Origin: Deltaproteobacteria bacterium
Lineage (GTDB): Bacteria; Desulfobacterota; WTBG01
Direction of reading: 5' to 3'
Length of the DNA stretch: 12,571 nucleotides
Assembly (NCBI GenBank): GCA_013139225.1
Contig: WTBG01000175.1
Span: 1-12,571, forward strand
Positions 1 to 6,019 of this stretch are shown here, piece after piece. A program made the translations under genes and the position numbers. The notes under the pieces are model-generated. The model had not been told where the DNA came from. It made no database searches and saw only the letters and a program-made list of their open reading frames with translations. Each line of letters begins with the position of its first letter. The first letter of the stretch is position 1.

Positions 1-587
1 GCAACGGCAAAATAGGGTGTCTCAGCTACGATAAGGCTAATTAGTTCATCAGCCTTTTCCCCTACCAGATGATAGGCAGATGATGAGGCAACAGGAACCG
101 ATACGATTACCTTCCCTGCTTTGCGACGTCTCACAGAATTTACTGCTGCTAACATGGTAAAACCGGAAGCGAGCCCATCATCTATAATAAAAACAGTTTT
201 CTGTTCTAGTGAAGGAAGGGATTTATTCCCCCGATAAATGGTTATGCGTTTATCAATTTCATCTTTGATTCTTCTTGCGTGGTGTTGTATCTGTTGCGAG
301 GTTAATTCCAATTGCTTGACCAGGGGTTCATTTAACAGGATGGTTCCATCATCAGCTACTGCACCATAGCCAGCCTCCGTATTAGAAGGGATTGGGATCT
401 TACGTACTACTATCACATCCAAACACGCTCCTAATCCTTTAGCCACCTCTACAGCCACAGGTATACCACCATGAGGGATAGCGAGAACAAAGGGGTTTAC
501 TCCCCTATAGGGCTCTAACTTTTCAGCAAGCTTTCGTCCCGCATCTTCTCTACCACGAAAGTACGGTTTTGCCTCATAGACAATCAT
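1..587 (-). CDS. Phosphoribosyltransferase family protein (C-terminus cut by window edge)
   Basis: Probable type I phosphoribosyltransferase of the stand-alone 'predicted phosphoribosyltransferase' family, which is often annotated next to stress genes; its substrate is not known. From the ATG at 587, 195 codons are readable before the window ends. The N-terminus (YFRGREDAGRKLAEKL, residues 9-24) and the segment with PHGGIPVA (residues 39-46) fit the family. The PRPP-binding loop is clear: VFIIDDGLASGFTM, residues 132-145, with the acidic pair D136/D137. The reading frame is still open at base 1, and relatives run about 210-220 residues, so roughly 20 residues are missing. The start is supported by AGGTGA 5 bases upstream. 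The gene lies downstream of hsp20 in the same direction, but a strong hairpin separates them directly before the ribosome binding site. Family assignment is firm; the physiological substrate is not. Confidence 0.85.
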   Translation of the reverse strand, partial: MIVYEAKPYFRGREDAGRKLAEKLEPYRGVNPFVLAIPHGGIPVAVEVAKGLGACLDVIVVRKIPIPSNTEAGYGAVADDGTILLNEPLVKQLELTSQQIQHHARRIKDEIDKRITIYRGNKSLPSLEQKTVFIIDDGLASGFTMLAAVNSVRRRKAGKVIVSVPVASSSAYHLVGEKADELISLIVAETPYFAV

Positions 588-599
588 CTTTTCACCTAA

Positions 600-660
600 G
601 CAAAAGAAAACCCAAGCAGCTTTTAAAATGTTTCATTTTAATTTTATTCTGCTTGGGTTT
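600..660 (-). terminator. Nested hairpin / probable terminator or attenuator before the phosphoribosyltransferase
   Basis: A perfect 12-bp inverted repeat pairs 608-619 (AAACCCAAGCAG) with 649-660. Its loop holds a second perfect 8-bp inverted repeat, 623-630 with 634-641, around TTT. On the minus strand the outer stem is followed by TTTTCTTTTG, then immediately by the Shine-Dalgarno of the phosphoribosyltransferase. It could end hsp20 read-through or act as a leader attenuator. On the plus strand the trailing T tract is weaker. Confidence 0.65.
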
Positions 661-685
661 ATCTTCTTATCTTCAATGGTTTTTC

Positions 686-724
686 TTTTCCCAAGAGGGA
701 AAACTCCCACTTTTTAAGTGGAGT
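686..724 (-). terminator. Tandem hairpins downstream of hsp20, probable intrinsic terminator
   Basis: Read on the minus strand, ACTCCACTT pairs with AAGTGGGAGT (one bulged base, 703-724) and is followed by TTTT. A second perfect 7-bp repeat (TTTTCCC at 686-692 with GGGAAAA at 697-703, loop of 4) follows directly. The first stem plus its T tract is a reasonable factor-independent terminator for the hsp20 transcript, about 60 bases after the stop codon. Confidence 0.55.
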
Positions 725-782
725 AAATAAACATAAATATTTTATTTTTTGTTTGTCCATAACCTATTTTCTCATTATCTCC

Positions 783-1250
783 CTATGCAGCTTTAGATTC
801 TTTTTTCTCTTCTTCTACTCCTTCAATGGGAATTTTCTTCCCTGCAACTGATTCACTAAGGGGAATAGAGAGCTCCAGCATCCCATTCTCATATTTGGCA
901 TGAATCTTTTCAACCTCTACACGCTCCGGGAGATGGAAACAGCGTTCAAAAGAACCATAACACATCTCTTCAAAGCAGTAGCAAGAGTCTTTGGCAGATT
1001 CAGGTCTTCTTCGCTCGCCTCTTATGCAAATATGTCCATCTTCAACTTTAATGTCGACATCTTTGGGATTAACTCCTGGAATTTCTGTACGCAGGTGAAG
1101 GATATTACCCTTTGCATAACTCTCTGCAGAAGGATAAAAACCACCACCCCAATACACGCTCGGTCTCTCATAAAAATCATCGAACCAGTCAAGAACATCC
1201 AATCCTAAGGTAGATAATGCGGTTTTAGGTCTCCATTTAACGAGTGTCAT
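783..1250 (-). CDS. Small heat-shock protein, Hsp20/alpha-crystallin family
   Basis: ATP-independent holdase chaperone that binds unfolding proteins and keeps them for refolding by the DnaK system (family knowledge). The 155-residue product has the usual layout: a short N-terminal arm with WFDDF, an alpha-crystallin domain (about residues 45-140) that includes RTEIPGVNPKDVDIKVEDG, and the diagnostic AKYENGMLELSIPL near its end, followed by a lysine/glutamate-rich tail. The start chosen is the ATG at 1250 because AAGGAGGTGA lies 7 bases before it. An in-frame ATG at 1274 would add eight residues (MIGKEVII) that are simply the ribosome binding site read through, so the longer form is rejected. 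A sigma70-type promoter lies upstream at 1301-1328. I found no CIRCE element, so heat control by HrcA is not supported by this sequence. Confidence 0.93.
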   Translation of the reverse strand: MTLVKWRPKTALSTLGLDVLDWFDDFYERPSVYWGGGFYPSAESYAKGNILHLRTEIPGVNPKDVDIKVEDGHICIRGERRRPESAKDSCYCFEEMCYGSFERCFHLPERVEVEKIHAKYENGMLELSIPLSESVAGKKIPIEGVEEEKKESKAA

Positions 1251-1300
1251 AATTATCACCTCCTTTCCTATCACATTTTTTACTTCCCCCCTTTAATTTA

Positions 1301-1328
1301 AAAATAACCACCAAAATAAGTAAGTCAA
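1301..1328 (-). promoter_or_regulatory. Sigma70-type promoter of hsp20
   Basis: On the minus strand TTGACT (1328-1323) and TATTTT (1306-1301) are separated by 16 bases. The predicted start of transcription is near 1294, giving a leader of about 45 bases that contains the strong AAGGAGGTGA site. The -35 matches consensus at 5 of 6 positions and the -10 at 4 of 6. Confidence 0.5.
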
Positions 1329-1522
1329 TAGATAAAGCTAACTTTATTCATGCCCTACTATGTTCCTAATTCCCTATTATTATTACATTTTTAATATTAG
1401 TTGAAAAAATACATCGATTAGGAAATACAATTGTTCTGCGACTTACTAGAACCATTGATGTTTTGACATGGTGAACAAGAGAAGATTCCGTTTGCAGATA
1501 AAACAAGAAAGGTCTTTCAGTT

Positions 1523-2053
1523 TCAGGCTCCATCGAAATGGTGTTTTTCCTTTATGCGGTACCATCCCTCGGGGTCCTGGAAATATTCGTAGGTATCTTG
1601 AAGAGACAACAGATGCTCTCTTTCAATCGAAGCAAGCATACCGTAAAATTTTTTCTCAAGGGGACCGTCAACGCTGTCTCGAAGCTTCTCATAAAACTTT
1701 ACACCCTTAGCCTCAAAATCAACGGCGGTTTTCACTGCTTCCATGTCGTCCTTATCTGCCTCGGGTAAGGTTTCTACTGAATCAATTACATTCTGAAGCA
1801 CCGACTTTACTTCGGTACCTTTCACCTTAAGGGGTATTGTATCAGGCCATTTCCCCTCTTCCTTCAGTTTTCCATGCAACTTAAGTATCCTCTGATAATG
1901 TTCCGACTCGTCGCTCGCAATAGTTCCAAACATCAATTTGCCGAGAGGGTTGGTAGTTCTTTCTTTGTGTTTCAAATAAAAATCTCTCTCAAAAGCTTCG
2001 TTGTTGAGAGCAATCTCTAGGGCTTTTATACGCTCCTCTGTTTTTTTTTCCAT
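1523..2053 (-). CDS. Ferritin-like di-iron protein (rubrerythrin-type four-helix domain)
   Basis: Likely cytoplasmic di-iron protein for peroxide reduction or iron handling in an anaerobe. In 176 residues it shows the two half-repeats expected of the fold. Helix 1 carries NNEAFERDFY (E19, E22) and helix 2 carries ESEH (E49, H52). The second half repeats this as VDFEAKGVKFY (E114) and EREH (E144, H147). No rubredoxin-type CxxC knuckles are present, so this is the erythrin domain alone and not a classical rubrerythrin. The C-terminus (FQDPEGWYRIKEKHHFDGA) is aromatic and His-rich. The start at 2053 is supported by AAAGGAG about 6 bases upstream. It precedes hsp20 in the same direction with a 272-base gap and a separate hsp20 promoter, so it is probably its own unit. 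The exact reaction (peroxidase or iron storage) cannot be read from sequence. Confidence 0.85.
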   Translation of the reverse strand: MEKKTEERIKALEIALNNEAFERDFYLKHKERTTNPLGKLMFGTIASDESEHYQRILKLHGKLKEEGKWPDTIPLKVKGTEVKSVLQNVIDSVETLPEADKDDMEAVKTAVDFEAKGVKFYEKLRDSVDGPLEKKFYGMLASIEREHLLSLQDTYEYFQDPEGWYRIKEKHHFDGA

Positions 2054-2153
2054 CTTTTCTCCTTTCTCAAGCTAGATTTCTTTAGTAGTACTCATATCTT
2101 CCTATGCAATAGAATAGTTTATGGCTGGATGGTAAGTTGTCCTTCCAAATAAA

Positions 2154-2182
2154 TTGACACTCGTAGATTATTTTGTTTTAAT
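2154..2182 (+). promoter_or_regulatory. Near-consensus sigma70 promoter of the nicotinamidase gene
   Basis: TTGACA (2154-2159, perfect) and TTTAAT (2177-2182, 5 of 6) are spaced by 17 bases. The predicted transcript start is near 2189, giving a leader of about 35 bases. A small inverted repeat, GATTA (2166-2170) with TAATC (2179-2183), overlaps the -10 and could be an operator or chance. Confidence 0.65.
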
Positions 2183-2223
2183 CAAACACAATTTATAAAA
2201 ACATTGCGAATATAACCTAAATC

Positions 2224-2832
2224 ATGAAATCGAAAAATGCACTTTTAATAGTAGATGTACAGCTTGATTTCTGCCCAGGAGGAGCCCTGCCTATACCAGA
2301 AGGTGATAAGTTAATTCCAATGCTCAATAAGTATATCAAATTCTTCTCGAGGCAAAACATGCCAATTTTTGCATCGCGTGACTGGCACTCAAAACACACA
2401 AAACATTTCAAACAGTTTGGTGGTAACTGGCCAGAACATTGTGTACAGAATACTCAAGGGGCACAATTTCACCCTGTCTTAAGACTACCCAAAGACACTA
2501 TCATACTTTCTAAAGGGATGGACCCTGACGAGGATAGCTACTCAGCATTTCAAGCTGTTGATTCTCAAAGAAACGAATTTAGTACATTACTAAAGAAGCT
2601 TGGTGTAACATCACTTTTTATTGGAGGTCTGGCTACTGACTATTGCGTCAAATGGTCAGTTTTAGATGCTTTAAAATTTGGCTATAAGGTTACTATATTA
2701 CGGGACGCGGTTAAAGGAGTTAATATAAAGCCTAATGATTCTGAAGTTTCTATAGAAGAAATGCTCAATCTCGGAGCTCAAAAGACAACTTTTGAGAAAT
2801 TGTACAAAACAATGTCTGGTAATATAAAATAA
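2224..2832 (+). CDS. pncA: Nicotinamidase / pyrazinamidase-type isochorismatase-fold hydrolase
   Basis: Hydrolyses nicotinamide to nicotinate and ammonia in the NAD salvage (Preiss-Handler) route, in the cytoplasm. The 202-residue length is normal. The catalytic triad is visible: D11 in LIVDVQLDFCPGGALP, K97 in LSKGMDPDEDSYSAF, and C141 in GLATDYCVKWSVLDA. Metal ligands are D53 and H55 in SRDWHS, plus H72 in NWPEHC. The GLATDYCV segment is the family signature around the nucleophilic cysteine. The ATG at 2224 has no convincing Shine-Dalgarno, which is odd next to the well-marked starts of its neighbours, although the upstream promoter is strong. It is transcribed alone, divergent from the ferritin-like gene and convergent with the CBS gene. 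No other NAD-salvage gene is in the window. A general amidase of the same fold is possible, but the motifs favour PncA. Confidence 0.9.
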   Translation: MKSKNALLIVDVQLDFCPGGALPIPEGDKLIPMLNKYIKFFSRQNMPIFASRDWHSKHTKHFKQFGGNWPEHCVQNTQGAQFHPVLRLPKDTIILSKGMDPDEDSYSAFQAVDSQRNEFSTLLKKLGVTSLFIGGLATDYCVKWSVLDALKFGYKVTILRDAVKGVNIKPNDSEVSIEEMLNLGAQKTTFEKLYKTMSGNIK

Positions 2833-2901
2833 CAGTCTTTCTTACATTTTAAACATCTTTTGCATTACAGATAAAAAGAATATCTAAAGTTGCTAATGGG
2901 T

Positions 2902-2934
2902 AAAACCCAAAATGTTACACATGCTTTTTTGGGG
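2902..2934 (-). terminator. Weak candidate terminator between convergent genes
   Basis: CCCAAAA (2906-2912) pairs with TTTTGGG (2927-2933) across a 14-base loop. On the minus strand the stem is followed by TTTTA, so it may end the CBS-domain gene transcript. A competing 5-bp hairpin (TGGGT/ACCCA, 2897-2909) overlaps it. The T tract is short, so this is only a candidate. Confidence 0.3.
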
Positions 2935-2952
2935 TAAGTTAATCTGAAAAAT

Positions 2953-3387
2953 TTATCCTCTTCCAGTTCTAAATTTAGGTGTATCAGACAGCCTTGATAA
3001 AGAGACCATTTTAGATACACCTAAAAAACGATCTACAAATTTTTCCAATAAAACACCTACAATTTTATCATCTTTTCTGACTACTAAACGGGAGTGATTT
3101 GTTTTTTCAAAAAGCTCTTTGCATTTTTCGAGACTATCATCAGCATCGCAGAATTCAAGAGGAGTTGACATTATTTCCGCTGCCAGATTTTCTTCAAAAT
3201 CCATACCTTTTACTACAGCATTCAAGATATCTCTATCAATAATAATACCTATGAACTCTCCTTCTTTTTTGACCAAAACAGATCCTACTTTTTCAATAAG
3301 CATCTTATTGGCAACTTTCTTAAGATTATCTGTGGAATCACAGGCAACAAGTTTAGAACGCATAATTGAAGACGCAGTGAATTTCAT
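2953..3387 (-). CDS. Two-CBS-domain protein
   Basis: A stand-alone pair of CBS domains (Bateman module) that in other proteins senses AMP, ATP or related ligands. The 144 residues hold CBS1 (about 8-60, with VGSVLVKKEGEFIGIIIDRDIL) and CBS2 (about 73-122, with SRLVVRKDDKIVGVLLEKF). No catalytic domain is attached, so it probably acts by binding a partner. The start at 3387 has AAGGAG about 8 bases upstream. The zinc-ribbon gene lies 67 bases upstream in the same direction, and the two may share a transcript. It is convergent with the nicotinamidase gene. Its ligand and partner are unknown. Confidence 0.85.
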   Translation of the reverse strand: MKFTASSIMRSKLVACDSTDNLKKVANKMLIEKVGSVLVKKEGEFIGIIIDRDILNAVVKGMDFEENLAAEIMSTPLEFCDADDSLEKCKELFEKTNHSRLVVRKDDKIVGVLLEKFVDRFLGVSKMVSLSRLSDTPKFRTGRG

Positions 3388-3454
3388 AACTTAACTCCTT
3401 ATCTTTTTTATTATCTAAGATGTAAATGAAGATTAAAAATCTTTCATACTGTGT

Positions 3455-3658
3455 TTATCTGGGGGTAGTATCTTTACCACTTGCATATAATTCACATTTT
3501 GAGAAGTCAATTTCCCCATTACAACCTTTACATCTATGTTTCTTATCAAATTCATCAGAGAAAATCTCAACCTCCTTTCCACAATTGGGACACTTACAAT
3601 TAAATGAGCTAAGATTCTTAAAATATTCAAATCCCGGACAATGTTGAGGCGTTGTCAT
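3455..3658 (-). CDS. Small cysteine-rich zinc-ribbon protein
   Basis: A 67-residue protein whose core is a likely zinc ribbon: C23-P-N-C26 and C43-K-G-C46 as the two knuckles, separated by 16 residues. Additional cysteines are C7, C21 and C55. The CKCPNC arrangement and the acidic linker EIFSDEFDKKHRC could hold one Zn or, less likely, a rubredoxin-like iron. The start at 3658 is supported by GGGGGTGA a few bases upstream. It sits 67 bases ahead of the CBS gene, and the same-strand order suggests a small operon. I recognise no named family with confidence. A role in nucleic-acid or protein binding, or as a small metal protein, would all be guesses. Confidence 0.7.
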   Translation of the reverse strand: MTTPQHCPGFEYFKNLSSFNCKCPNCGKEVEIFSDEFDKKHRCKGCNGEIDFSKCELYASGKDTTPR

Positions 3659-4025
3659 TGCTTTTCACCCCCTCTCTTAATTAATCTCTAAAACGATTTG
3701 TAAGTAATGGAATTCACCTCTGTAACTGGGCAGTCTAGTCTAAAGTAACTACTATCTTATGCCCATCAAAACATTACATTGAACCCATTTAATAATCACA
3801 GGAACTTCAAATTCTGTATGGTCAAACTCACTTCCGAGTGAGTTAAAGTATAAGATAAAGTTTCTTGCACGTCAAAAGAAAAAACATGAAAATATCAGTT
3901 GCTATTATGCAACCTTGCATCGTATCAGTTGAGAACTGAAAATCATGTTGTACTCTTAAACCATGTATGATAATTTTATTAAATAGCGCATAATTGCCAT
4001 TAGAAGATCTCTAAGGTTCAGTAAG
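3659..4025. other. Divergent intergenic region with palindromes and a direct repeat
   Basis: This 367-base space separates the zinc-ribbon gene (minus) from the lipoamide dehydrogenase gene (+), so it must hold both promoters; neither is unambiguous. It contains a perfect 8-bp inverted repeat around TCCG (3825-3844, AACTCACT/AGTGAGTT). It also contains a perfect 6-bp palindrome, ATGCAA-CC-TTGCAT (3907-3920), flanked by two copies of TATCAGTTG at 3893-3901 and 3923-3931. Either could be a regulator site. A GATAAT box near 3969 is a possible -10 for the plus-strand gene. No coding sequence is apparent. Confidence 0.5.
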
Positions 4026-5420
4026 ATGAAACAAAAATATGATGTCGCAGTAATAGGTGCAGGTCCTGGGGGATACATTGCTGCTCTTAAAGCAGCAGAG
4101 ACAAACAAACGTGTAGCTTTAATAGAGAGAGATAAATTTGGCGGTACCTGCCTAAATCTTGGTTGCATCCCTACTAAAACACTGTATCAATCATCCCAGA
4201 ATTTTGTAAATTACTTAGAATATTCAAGAAAACTAAAAGATCCTTTTGTACAGGACAAAAATCTTGTTCATAAAGCATTTGAAAATGCCATGGCAACAAA
4301 AGATAATGTAATTGCTTCATTAAGAAAGCAGCTTGAAAGATTAGTTAAACGTTCGGATATAAATGTTTATAGGGGGTCAGCTTACATTAGTTCACGAAGA
4401 GAAGTAGCTATTGATGATACTGAGAAGATTTATGCTAAAAAAATAATAGTAGCAACAGGTTCAACACCAATAATGCCACCTCAATTTGATCTTGATCGTA
4501 AAAAAGTTATGACAAGTAATGAGATTTTGGATTTGAGAGAATTACCTGAACGCATCCTAATAGTTGGAGGAGGGTATATAGGTTGTGAATATGCCAATAT
4601 ATTTGCAAACTATGGTGTTGATGTAACATTAGTTGAACTATTACCTAGAATTCTTAACTCAGAAGATGATGACGTTGTAAGAGAAGTTTTAAGAACCTTC
4701 AAAAAAAGAGGAGTAAATATTTATCAAAATATTGGTTTAGATTCTATAGAAATAAACGGAGGAAGGATTAATTCAAGGCTATCAAATGCTAAGACTTTAG
4801 AAACAGATTTGTTGCTCATGGCGGTCGGAAGGAACCCTAATTCAAAAGGATTAGGCTTAGAAAAGTTAGGAATCAAGTTAAATGAAAAAGGTGCAATAGG
4901 AGTAAATGAGAGATTTAGAGCAAATAGGAATGATATTTATGCAATAGGGGATGTTATTGATAGAGAGTTAAGATTGGCGCATGTTTCAGAAAAAGAAGGT
5001 ATAATTGGTATAAGTGATATTTCACGAGACATGAGTTTCAGTCCTATGAGCTATGAAGTTATACCAACTGCAATATTTATAGAACCAGAAGTGGCATCTG
5101 TTGGCAAAAGGGAGTTCCAACTAAAACATGAAGGGATAGAATATGTGGTTGGTAAATCCTGGTACGAAAAGAATGCCATGGCTCAGTGTAGTGGAAATAC
5201 AACTGGTTTTGTTAAATTAATTGTTGATAAAACTACTCTTGAGATATTAGGTGCGTCTATTGTGGGAAGCCATTCAGCAGATCTAATAGGGATCATAGCT
5301 ACTGCCATGAATTCCAAAGCTACCATCGAAACTCTTGATAACTCAGTTTGGTTTCATCCTTCAAGGCCTGAGGCAATTAAAGGAGCAGCTGAAGTTGCAC
5401 TCAAAAAATTAAAAAGTTAA
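4026..5420 (+). CDS. lpdA: Dihydrolipoamide dehydrogenase (E3 / L-protein type flavoprotein)
   Basis: FAD enzyme that reoxidises dihydrolipoamide with NAD+ for 2-oxoacid dehydrogenases or the glycine cleavage system. At 464 residues it has full family length. It shows the FAD site GAGPGG (11-16), the redox disulfide GGTCLNLGCIPTK (C42, C47), the NAD site VGGGYIG (180-186), a second FAD motif IYAIGDV (304-310), LAHVSEKEG (317-325), and the C-terminal dimer motif FHPSRPEA with H444 and E449. The usual HAHPTxSE is here WFHPSRPE; the catalytic His and Glu are kept but the flanking residues differ. The start is the ATG at 4026, with only a weak AAGG about 10 bases upstream. No E1, E2 or glycine-cleavage genes are nearby, so its partner complex is elsewhere. 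Codons such as AGA and ATA are frequent and the gene looks more AT-rich than the operon to its right. A related disulfide reductase is possible but less likely. Confidence 0.88.
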   Translation: MKQKYDVAVIGAGPGGYIAALKAAETNKRVALIERDKFGGTCLNLGCIPTKTLYQSSQNFVNYLEYSRKLKDPFVQDKNLVHKAFENAMATKDNVIASLRKQLERLVKRSDINVYRGSAYISSRREVAIDDTEKIYAKKIIVATGSTPIMPPQFDLDRKKVMTSNEILDLRELPERILIVGGGYIGCEYANIFANYGVDVTLVELLPRILNSEDDDVVREVLRTFKKRGVNIYQNIGLDSIEINGGRINSRLSNAKTLETDLLLMAVGRNPNSKGLGLEKLGIKLNEKGAIGVNERFRANRNDIYAIGDVIDRELRLAHVSEKEGIIGISDISRDMSFSPMSYEVIPTAIFIEPEVASVGKREFQLKHEGIEYVVGKSWYEKNAMAQCSGNTTGFVKLIVDKTTLEILGASIVGSHSADLIGIIATAMNSKATIETLDNSVWFHPSRPEAIKGAAEVALKKLKS

Positions 5421-5800
5421 TCGATTCAATTTAAATATGTCCTACATCTCGTATCTTACATCCAAAATCTCATCATCTAATAAGATTTGCTGCTGCCCTT
5501 ATAACTATCAACCCTAAATCCTGTAATCTTTAGGACCAATGGGAACATTGTCAGTATGGCCTTCAATGCATATATTTCGGTCTGGATACTTTTCCAACAC
5601 TTCACTTAATGTCTTTAAGGTTTCAATGCCTTCTTTGTTAAGGGAATCAGTTCCTGAGAGAAACAAAATTGCGTTTGGTAAGGTAATATGGGTTCTGCCT
5701 TCAACCTTCTGTAATGATATTTTTTTACTATTTTATCTGGTGGAAAATATGGATCAAGTCATAGAAAAAGCCCTCACATAATCGTAATTGGGTGACCCCA
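5421..5800. other. Gap between lpdA and the redox operon, occupied mainly by the OmpA-like relic
   Basis: Apart from the degraded OmpA/MotB-type domain on the minus strand, I see no intact gene, hairpin terminator or repeat here. An 80-codon plus-strand open frame (5539-5781) is antisense to the relic and has no ribosome binding site. Confidence 0.5.
5482..5755 (-). pseudogene. Decayed OmpA/MotB-type peptidoglycan-binding domain fragment
   Basis: Translating the minus strand gives KKISLQKVEGRTHITLPN, then AILFLSGTDSLNKEGIETL, then EVLEKYPDRNICIEGHTDNV and PIGPKDYRI before a stop (TAG, 5516-5514). This is a clear match in pattern to the OmpA C-terminal domain, which has an 'ILF.SG...L...G' strand and an 'I.I.GHTDNVPI' core. 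In another frame the next stretch reads LIVIRAAANLIR, which corresponds to the family's 'LS..RA.NV.RY' segment, so a frameshift or small deletion separates the halves. Upstream, DPYFPPDKIVKK in a third reading joins ISLQ if one A is restored to the 7-A run near 5721. There is no start codon or signal peptide. It lies just after the two-helix membrane gene. An assembly or sequencing error at homopolymers is the alternative to true decay, but at least two lesions are needed. Confidence 0.7.
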
Positions 5801-6019
5801 TTATCTTTCCCTGATTGTTCTGAAAAGGAAACCTATCAACCAGAAGGTGATAAAAAAGAGGGCGATAATAACAAAGGGTATTAGGAGAATCGTCATCAGT
5901 TTAAGCGTAAGAGACATTATGGCAAAAGCAATCAGGAACACCACAACACAAATGAGTAGAACAACTGATAACAAAAGGCCAGAGACAAAATCCTTTATAA
6001 TCTGTTTCATAAATATCAC
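5801..6019 (-). CDS. Small two-helix integral membrane protein
   Basis: A 72-residue (or 69-residue) hydrophobic protein of unknown function. It has a short charged N-terminus (MKQIIKDF), two long hydrophobic stretches, about residues 13-37 and 42-66, and a basic C-terminus (FRTIRER), giving a likely helical hairpin in the inner membrane. Two starts are possible. One is GTG at 6019, which overlaps the aldo/keto reductase stop as GTGA and would be translationally coupled. The other is ATG at 6010, five bases after that stop. Neither has a strong Shine-Dalgarno, which favours coupling to the upstream gene. It is the last intact gene of the redox operon and could anchor or assist the exported partners, but that is inference from position only. 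Confidence 0.6.
   Translation of the reverse strand: MIFMKQIIKDFVSGLLLSVVLLICVVVFLIAFAIMSLTLKLMTILLIPFVIIALFFITFWLIGFLFRTIRER

Noticed and set aside
900..1208. 102-codon plus-strand open frame
   Set aside because: It is antisense to the alpha-crystallin domain, with no ribosome binding site and no protein-like features.
1251..1274. Longer hsp20 start at 1274 adding MIGKEVII
   Set aside because: The extra codons are the Shine-Dalgarno (AAGGAGGTGA) of the ATG at 1250, which has correct spacing and gives the usual N-terminus.
1251..1522. HrcA/CIRCE heat-shock operator upstream of hsp20
   Set aside because: No TTAGCACTC-N9-GAGTGCTAA type inverted repeat is present in the leader or promoter region.
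1468..1768. Two overlapping plus-strand open frames of 80 and 76 codons
   Set aside because: Both are opposite the ferritin-like gene, whose di-iron motifs make it the real coding strand.
3433..3630. 65-codon minus-strand frame overlapping the zinc-ribbon gene
   Set aside because: It lacks a ribosome binding site, while the overlapping frame has ordered CxxC knuckles and GGGGGTGA upstream.
5539..5781. 80-codon plus-strand open frame
   Set aside because: It is antisense to the OmpA-like relic, and its translation resembles no protein I recognise.
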